A stretch of DNA of 64,000 nt, from NCBI GenBank assembly GCA_022575985.1, contig JAKSXM010000231.1, forward strand, positions 22,668,501 to 22,732,500, written 5' to 3'. Each line of letters starts with the position of its first letter. Position 1 is the stretch's first letter. This DNA comes from Anagrus nilaparvatae (taxonomy: Eukaryota > Arthropoda > Insecta > Hymenoptera > Mymaridae). The notes beneath the pieces were generated by a model. The model had not been told where the DNA came from, ran no database searches, and was given only the letters and a program-made list of their open reading frames with translations. Positions 57,180 through 64,000 of this stretch are shown piece by piece. Both the position numbers and the translations under genes were made by a program.

Positions 57180-59157
57180 GCTACAAAAACAACCAAATAG
57201 AATTTCAATATTTTTTTCATGCAACAACCCTATTGCCTATTGAATTTACTTTTGGAATAAAAGAAAAATATTACTTACTTTGATGTTTGATTTGAATTGG
57301 ATATCAAAAATAATGTTGAATGAATAAAATTTATTAACTAGATTTCCAAAATTTATTATGCTCTAAATATTTTTTTAAAATTGAATTTATGTTAAGATGA
57401 GGAAGTTAAAACTAATGAACAATTTTCTATAAAATAATTAATTTAAAATAAAATTAAGTTCAAAGTTTTCTTTTCTTTCTTTTTTTCTTCATGTTTAACG
57501 CGCGTAACGTTATCAAACGGTATTTGATGTTAATTCAAGAAGGCCTTTCCTAGGCGAAAACATGAATATTTAAGCAATCAAAATTTTGATAAGACCGTCT
57601 TCCCGTCTTATTGATAAAATCAGGAGTGGGTTGAGGGTTTTATCATACTATCTAGGAACACTTCGTTTTTTATCATAGATCAGATGTTATTATTCTTAAC
57701 ACAAATTTTTAATGAAATTTCAAAAAAATGGGGTTTACATGGAAATTTTGGAGAGAACATTTCGTGTTTCATCAAATTAAAAATTTTGTTAAGTCACTAA
57801 ATAATTAATTTTTGTTATTGAACCCATTGTTTCGACTTTAATTTGAACTTAATTTTTTTTGTTTTTCTAAAAATAAATTACTTTTATAACTTTTTTCTTT
57901 TGGTTTAAACTAATTATGAGCTTTTTCAAAGTAATTTATTCATGAAAATAAAACTTAAAATTTATTATGCTAATTGTAGAATTTTCATGCAAAAGAAGTT
58001 TCTTTGTGAAAAATATTTATTTGCATGAATCAAAGCTTAATTTTCCATTACTTGATCTCTATTTTTTCTTAGATCTTTTAATCATTGTTTTAAGAATCGT
58101 CAAATACTTTTGAATTTCGCGCCGTATAAAATTTTTAATTTTTAATAAAATACTATTTTTGGGGAAAAAAGGGAGCGCGCGCGAACGTACACAAGCGGGC
58201 ATTCTCTCTTCGAACTTCAGCGCCTTTAGAGGTTAATGGAGTCGTGGTTATATTTTTCCATTTTGCTCCAAGTGGTTGGAAAATAATAAAATATTACATT
58301 AATTAAAACCGCCCATTCGGAGTAAGATTTTTTATTATTTAATTTAACTTTCTGTCTACTTATTTTTTTTATAAATTTTAATTTAGCGGTTTTTTCCTGG
58401 TATCAATTATTATTACGACTCTTCAATATTATTCTTGTATCTTCGTTGTAAAAACAAATTTGAGTGCATGGCCTGCGTCTGTTTTAGCTGCTGCCAAGGC
58501 TACAGGAAAATAGTATTGTGTGTCACAGTATGGTTTGAAGGCCAGGGTGCCGTTCAACAAGTGTTAATTGAGATGTATGTGTTTTTTTATGAAACCAAAC
58601 CACGTGTGAAAAATTTGTTTAATAAAATTTGTAATGGTGATTCAAATAAAGTAGTGTTGTGCATTATTCAAAAAGTAAGATAAATTTGTATGGAAAAATA
58701 TTATGGGACTTTATTAAATAAAAAATAAGACATTAAATAGTTTTGAAATAAATATATGTAAAAACGCGGGATCACATGTTTTCATTGTTAATTTTTATAA
58801 TGTAGAAAAATATGTAAGAGTGAGTGAGATAGTTGCATAATAATTATTGTCATGAATATTTTCAGTGTAATGATTGTATTATTTCTTGGTAATGAAAACT
58901 ACTGAAAAAGAAGTATACAAACTTCACAGCAGGTGATAAGATAAAAAGGAGATACCCTAATTGAGATTCCTTGTTTTTTTTCATCATATTGCTGACTGGA
59001 CTCCTTTATATGATATTTATTTTAATGTGAACAAATTCAATATTTAGATTATTTTGTTAGTATAAAATCAAATTATGTATGTGTGTGTTTTAATGTTTAA
59101 TAACAAAAATCATATGATTAAAGATACTGAATTAAAATACGAAATCAATATAGTTCT
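57180..59157. other. AT-rich DNA, no recognised gene
   Basis: Mostly simple AT sequence. A GC-richer patch at 58165-58260 (GCGCGCGCGAACGTAC, CTTCAGCGCCTTTAG) is followed by an open frame at 58435-58683 on the plus strand that reads cysteine-rich residues (ACVCFSCCQGY) and resembles nothing I know. It could be a short repeat-derived frame; I cannot support a gene. Confidence 0.4.
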
Positions 59158-60854
59158 TATATTTATTTATTTATTTATTTATTTAACTAGCTGTACATAA
59201 GTTTACATATATTGGTTACATATACATATAAAATATATACTACGTTATACAATATGTCCACATGGACTCGTAGTCCGAGCGTGGAACTAGCTGCTATAGC
59301 TGCAAGAATTTACAAATATTACATCTTAATATAATATAAAATATTTTGTTCTGTAAAGTTTTTATTATTTTAATGGTAACTATTTAATAGCCTCTTCAAG
59401 TTAACATATTTAACCTCTTTATATTACTTAGTCTACTTGATTTTATATAATTCTAATTATTTTTGGTTAACCATAGTTTAATGTTTTGGATATTACTTAT
59501 TTTTTTACTATTATTTACTTTTATTTTGCCTTTTATATCAATAGGCGGCCTACTGAATATTGTTATTGCATTATAAAGGCTACTTTTTTGTCCCATTTTC
59601 CTTTTTTTATCTATAGGGGTTATTTTTCTAGTTCTATTTTGCTTTAGCTTGTACTTCTCTATTAAATACTGTATTTTACTTTTAATGACTGTAATATAAT
59701 ATAAATTTTTTATTGAAAGCAATTTATTGTACTCTTCTTCGAATTCTGGTAAATGTTTGTACTTTTTAGATATGATTTTTTGTATTTTTTGTAGTACTGA
59801 GTTTAAAAGGTCTATATTGTTATTATATGCACTGCCCCATGCCACTATGCCATACATCACAGTGGATTGAATAAGTGCATAGTATATTTGTAAAAATTGT
59901 TTGTAGTTTAGTACTCTACTCAGTTTCCGTATAATATATGTATAAAAAGCTAAATTTTTTACTGTTTTTTTTATTTGAGTTTCCTATCTTAGATTTGAAT
60001 CTATTATGATACCCAGGAACTTGCTTTCAATAACCCTTTTAATCGTGCTCATTTCAATTTCAACCTTAAACTCTTTGGGTTGCGTGGATTTATATATGGA
60101 AAAAGTGATGCATTCTGTCTTTTCTATATTTAGTAATAGTTTGTTTGTATTTAGCCAGTCATATATTCTCCCCATTTTGTGATTTGCGTCCCGTTCAACC
60201 TCTATCCAATTCTTTCCTCTACATATCACTGTTGTATCATCTGCAAACGATGTGATATCATTTTCAAATAGATACAGCAGTTCATTTATATATATAAGGA
60301 ATAGTATTGGACCTAGGCCCCTGTGGCACGCCTATCTCGACATTACATTCACTGCTATAACAGTCATCTATTTTCACAATTTGCTTCCGATTTCCCAGAT
60401 AACTTTTAATTATATTTTTTGTCTTTCCACGTATACCAATATTTTCTAATTTACTATATAATATGTTGTGTTCAACCATGTCGAATGCTTTTTGTAGATC
60501 AAGGAATATTACCGCCATAGGGGTAGAGGTGCCTAGGGTTTCGTATATATTTTCAGTTAAGTAATCAATGGCCATACTTGTGTTGCAGCCTTCTCTAAAT
60601 CTGTATTGTCTTTTTGCTAAAATATCGTATTTTTCTAGTTAACTGACTATCCTAACCTTTACTAGTTTTTCAAATATTTTTGACAGGTTTGATAAAAGAG
60701 CTATGGGTCTATAGTTTTTACATAGGCGAGTATCGCCTGTTTTGAATATTGGTGTAATTAATGCAATTTTAAGGCTGTCAGGAAATACTTCCGTTTCTAT
60801 AATTAATAGAATCATTCATTATGAATCTGAATATCCAAGTCACCTTAATTAAAA

Positions 60855-61006
60855 TAAGATAATTTTACCTTGTCTTTAATCCGTCTTGAGAGTGACTTCG
60901 TTATTAAAATATTTTACACTACACGTTTCAGAATATTGTATTCCATCATCAGGTGTATTATTTTGTCAGATGTTTAAAAATATAAATCTTAAAGTTTCTA
61001 AAAATA
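60855..61006. repeat. left inverted end of the Penelope-like element
   Basis: Reverse complement of 62921-63072 with about five mismatches (shared CCGTCTTGAGAGTGA, TTCAGAATATTG, CATCATCAGGTGTATTATTT). It reaches into the start of the coding region (AAAGTTTCTAAAAATA), so the right end carries an inverted scrap of coding start. Confidence 0.9.
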
Positions 61007-61024
61007 AAGGTAACAAAGATAACA

Positions 61025-62726
61025 GTTTCTAAAGATAAAGGTAACACCATTGTAATTGTAGGAGAAGAGGTATATGATAATAAAATTGATAATTTTATAA
61101 AAAAGAATAATATTGAAGTGCTTGAACAAGACCCAACAATACAATATTCTAAGGATGTGAACAATGCAATAAATAATTGTAACTCTTTATTTAGCGACAA
61201 AGAAAAATTTTTCTCAAACAGACAAAACCAAAAGCTCCAAAGATTAGAGGTTTGATGAAGGTACATAAAGAAGGCATCCCTATTAGACCAACAATTAATC
61301 ATAAAAAGGCAGCAAGTTATAAAGTAGCCAAGAGATTAGGCACTTTACTTAAAACACATATCCTATTAGAAAGAGACAAAGCTATACATAACAATACAGA
61401 GTTGGTTAATAAAATAAAGGATATTAAAATAAATTTTGCATATAAATTGGCATCTTTAGATATAGTTAATTTGTACACAATGGTCCCAATTCATGAAACA
61501 ATTAATATCATTGAAAACAATCTCATTAAACATAAAAGAATCGACAAAAATCAGATAAATGAAATAATCAACCTTTTAAACATTTTGTTAAAACAAAACT
61601 ATTTCAGACACAAAGATAAATATTTTTATCAAAAAGATGGTTTAGCTATGGGCTCACCTATATCTTGTCTGTTAGCAGAAATATATATGAATCACTTTGA
61701 AAATACATATATATTTAATAAAAATAACGCACACCAAAATAACATCATTTTTTAAACCAGATATGTGGATGATATCTTTTTAATTTACAATGGAACCAAC
61801 AGGCAGCTGGAAAACTTCAAAACCTTTTTAAATAAACAGAATAAAAATATACAATTCACTTTAGAATTAGAAAAAGAAGACTCCATTAACTTTCTGGATT
61901 TAAACATTAGAAAATCGCAAGATAATACTTTAAGTTTCAAAATTTATAGAAAACCAACCACAACTGACGCAACGATACATATAAATTCACATCATTCATA
62001 TTCACAAAAAATGGTAGCAATAGTTTTGTTTACAGGCTCTTAACAATACCAATGAATAAAATAGATTTTGATGAGGAAGTTAATACAATTAAACACATTG
62101 CAGTAAAAAACGGATATCATAGTTCCATCATTGACAAGCTAATATCTAGGCATTATAAGAAAATTGCTAACAAAAATAATTTAATTGATAAAAACAACGA
62201 GGCACAAAACAATGAAATTAAATATACATCAGCCACATTTGGAAACTATTTGCCTAATATATTATTTCACGCATTCAAGAAACACGGTGTAACAATCAGT
62301 TTTAGTACCGACAACAAAATAGAGAGAATTTTGCACCCAAAAGATAATAATACGGAGATTGTAGCAAAAAAAGCAGGTATATATAAAATGATATGTGATT
62401 GTGGCTCAATATACATAGGGCGAACAGCTAGAGATTTTTACACCAGGTATATTGAGCAATTACCACCAAAAACCATCAAAAAGAATACAGTAATACGATC
62501 AAATTTTGCAAAACATCTGATTACAAATAACCATGAATATAAAAATAGGAATTTTGAAGACTTTTTAACACCCATGCATATTTATGACAAAAAGGGAAAT
62601 TATATGAATGCATTAGAAGAATATGAAATATACAAGGCATTTAAAAACAACGATACGCCCCTGTTGAATGATAAACTACAATTTAAATCAAATTCGCTAT
62701 ACGACACCATAATAAATAAACTATAA
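61025..62726 (+). pseudogene. Penelope-like RT plus GIY-YIG endonuclease, broken by three lesions
   Basis: Segments in order. N-terminal RT region: VSKDKGNTIVIVGEEVYDNK (61025). After a frameshift near 61230: KAPKIRGLMKVHKEGIPIRP, KLASLDIVNLYTMVPIHETI, YFYQKDGLAMGSPISCLLAE. A TAA at 61753. Catalytic [13 protein letters not shown] (61756) and [25 protein letters not shown] frameshift near 62020. Then NTIKHIAVKNGYHSSIIDKL and the nuclease GIYKMICDCGSIYIGRTARD (62375-62440), FAKHLITNNHEYKN and ALEEYEIYKAF, stop at 62724. RT catalytic aspartates and GIY/YIG residues are intact, so decay is recent. Reverse transcription and nicking by the GIY-YIG domain are the family's insertion route. Confidence 0.92.
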
Positions 62727-62920
62727 AAATTTAAACAGTCCGTAACGAGATCTCGTTCAATAAATAACAAAAATTAAAATTAAATTTCGTAAAATACTTA
62801 ATAAAATAAATAGAAGCAGTGCAAAATAAAATATGCATAATAATTGTGATAATAAGTGTAATATACGGTATATTTCAATAAATGAAAAGAAAAATAACAT
62901 GCAAGTTTAGTGTAATTAAT

Positions 62921-63072
62921 TATTTTTAGAAACTTTAAGATTTATATTTTTAAACATCTGACAAAATAATACACCTGATGATGGAATACAATATTCTGAA
63001 ACGCGTAGTGTAAAATATTTTAATAAGGAAATCACTCTCAAGACGGATTAAAGTCAAGGTAAAATTATCTTA
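62921..63072. repeat. right inverted end of the Penelope-like element
   Basis: Pairs with 60855-61006. It begins about 195 bp after the stop codon; the stretch between (62727-62920) is AT-rich 3' UTR. Confidence 0.9.
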
Positions 63073-63640
63073 TTTCTATAATTAATTTAAAAATATGGGC
63101 AATTGGTTTCGTTACGTAGTTACTTAGGGTTTTTAGGGTTGCAACGCTGATATTATCATTACCTGTTGCTTTTTTTACGTCTAGTGAATTTATGACTTTT
63201 TCGATTTCTTCAGTGCTAGTTTGTGAAAAGAATATTGTATTTTCGTTTATTTTTGGGTTGTACTCTATATTTGTGGGTTTAATTTTAGCAGTCAGTTTTT
63301 TTGCTATGTATGTATAGTAATTGTTAAATATTTGCTATGTCCTCTTTATTTATCAAAATTTGTTGATTTTCTGTAATTAAGTCTATTTTCTCATTTTTCT
63401 TTTTTGTATTTTTATTGTAAACGTTTTCAGTGATAAATTACCATAATTTTTTGGTATTGTTTATGTTTTCTACTTGTCTTTGTAAATTAATTTCTTTCGC
63501 TTTTTTTATCATTATTTTAAATATATATTGATATTTTACAAATCTTTTTTTCTTTTGCCCATTTGTTGGATCATCTTTCCAAACTTTATATAATTTTTGT
63601 TTTACTTTACTAGATTTTAATATACTTTTGGTTATTTTTT

Positions 63641-64000
63641 ATTATTTGGTTATTTTGGTTATTTTTTCATCCTTACTGCCATAACCTTGAATTGCCCACT
63701 AGGAATATTTTTTGGTAAATTAATTCGAAATTAATTTAGCGGGAAATAAAAATTATTTAAAAATCTAGTAACTTTAATTTCCCTTTCTAGATTGTGGACC
63801 ATATTTCAACATTCTCATGCTTAGAAAATGATGCTCAAAAATGGATTAAAAATAGGAATTTTGGCTTAAAAATTAGTTTACATAGTTTAAAACTAATAAT
63901 TTCATACCTCGAGTCCCTATTTTGATCACTTTAATTTTCTTAAAATTAGAACTCGAAAATATAGCACGAAAATGAAATTATTGTCTTGGCTAAAGCTTTT
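63641..64000. other. sequence beyond the truncated LINE 5' end, nothing recognised
   Basis: A GGTTATTTT triplication near 63630-63670 marks the LINE border. The remaining DNA to the window end is AT-rich with an ATTAATTCGAAATTAAT palindrome near 63719 and no gene. Confidence 0.45.

Larger units (their letters stand above)
60808..63072 (+). mobile_element. Penelope-like retroelement inserted in the CR1/Jockey-like LINE
   Basis: Flanked by an identical 14-base target duplication, TTTCTATAATTAAT (60794-60807 and 63073-63086). Removing the element and one duplicate rejoins the LINE reading frame (…HIFKLI / TEVFPDS). It has 152-bp inverted ends (60855-61006 and 62921-63072) and one coding region, opposite in orientation to the LINE. 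About 47 bp lie outside the left inverted end. The insertion is younger than the LINE. Confidence 0.88.
59158..63640 (-). mobile_element. CR1/Jockey-superfamily non-LTR retrotransposon, 5'-truncated, split by a Penelope element
   Basis: The minus strand starts in the endonuclease-RT linker (KLYKVWKDDPTNGQKKKRF near 63570), then KPTNIEYNPKINENTIFF, TEEIEKVINSLDVKKATGND and KTLSNYVTKPIAHIFKLI (63075-63240). It resumes beyond the insertion with TEVFPDSLKIALITPIFKTG, NYRPIALLSNLSKIFEKLVK, YDILAKRQYRFREGCNTSMA, then FLDLQKAFDMVEHNILYSKL and GVPQG (60330). After a frameshift come LFLIYINELLYLFEND, FADDTTVICRGK (catalytic motif, near 60240), WLNTNKLLLNIEKTECITFS and the thumb MYGIVAWGSAYNNNIDLLNS. 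The 3' tail is ATTT repeats at 59161-59186 (AAAT on the element strand), typical for CR1-like tails. Frameshifts make it inactive. Confidence 0.85.

Noticed and set aside
58435..58683. 82-codon open frame, cysteine-rich
   Set aside because: No recognised motif, no splice context or neighbours, and composition changes abruptly along it; reported only as part of an unassigned stretch.
1..64000. tRNA, rRNA or snRNA genes
   Set aside because: No cloverleaf-like A/B boxes or conserved rRNA words were noticed. R1-clade LINEs usually target rDNA, but no rDNA flanks are present here.
30286..64000. Further upstream Nmdar1 exons
   Set aside because: I looked on the minus strand for the start of S1 and the amino-terminal domain and saw nothing convincing; very short exons could still be missed.

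Overview
The window looks like an arthropod nuclear genome, most likely an insect and plausibly a hymenopteran. It is very AT-rich and contains no bacterial-style gene packing. The only host gene I can name is Nmdar1, the NMDA-type glutamate receptor subunit 1. Two of its exons lie on the minus strand at 30128-30285 and 21047-21281. Their splice sites and phases fit, and the joined reading frame runs from the glycine-binding S1 segment through membrane helix M1 into the pore loop. From memory, the residues just after M1 are closer to bee Nmdar1 than to fly Nmdar1. All other sequence appears to be intron or flanking DNA of this gene, and it is almost wholly transposable elements and tandem repeats.
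Layout: 1-9 kb holds AT-rich DNA, a possible solo LTR, small inverted-repeat elements and tandem repeats. 9.3-10.6 kb holds two R1-type LINE 3' ends joined tail to tail. 11.6-14.6 kb is a foldback-like element whose core contains a decayed gene fragment. 14.8-15.4 kb is a long hairpin. 16.6-20.2 kb is a pair of inverted arms enclosing another R1-type LINE. 21.0-30.3 kb is the Nmdar1 exon pair and the 8.8-kb intron between them, with a third R1-type LINE carrying a TTAA-flanked hairpin element. 30.8-33.2 kb is a head-to-head pair of Penelope-like element fragments. 33.7-34.0 kb is a LINE scrap. 35-38 kb is a degenerate Copia element. 39.5-43.8 kb is a LINE split by a 3-kb terminal-inverted-repeat element holding a hAT transposase fossil. 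44.5-45.7 kb is a broken PIF1-like helicase. 46.3-47.4 kb is a second foldback element. 48.5-51.0 kb is a 56-bp satellite. 51.1-51.7 kb is a hairpin element. 51.9-55.2 kb is a non-coding LTR element. 55.2-57.2 kb is tandem and inverted repeats. 59.2-63.6 kb is a CR1/Jockey-like LINE split by a second Penelope-like element.
Nearly every element is inactive: frameshifts and stops are seen in all LINE, Penelope, Copia, hAT and helicase reading frames. The strongest shared themes are nested insertion, long inverted repeats (more than ten hairpin-forming loci), and tandem units of about 130-155 bp reused in several unrelated-looking families. No tRNA, rRNA, CRISPR, operon or bacterial regulatory signal was found. 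All identifications rest on reading the sequence and on memory of protein families; no database search was run.
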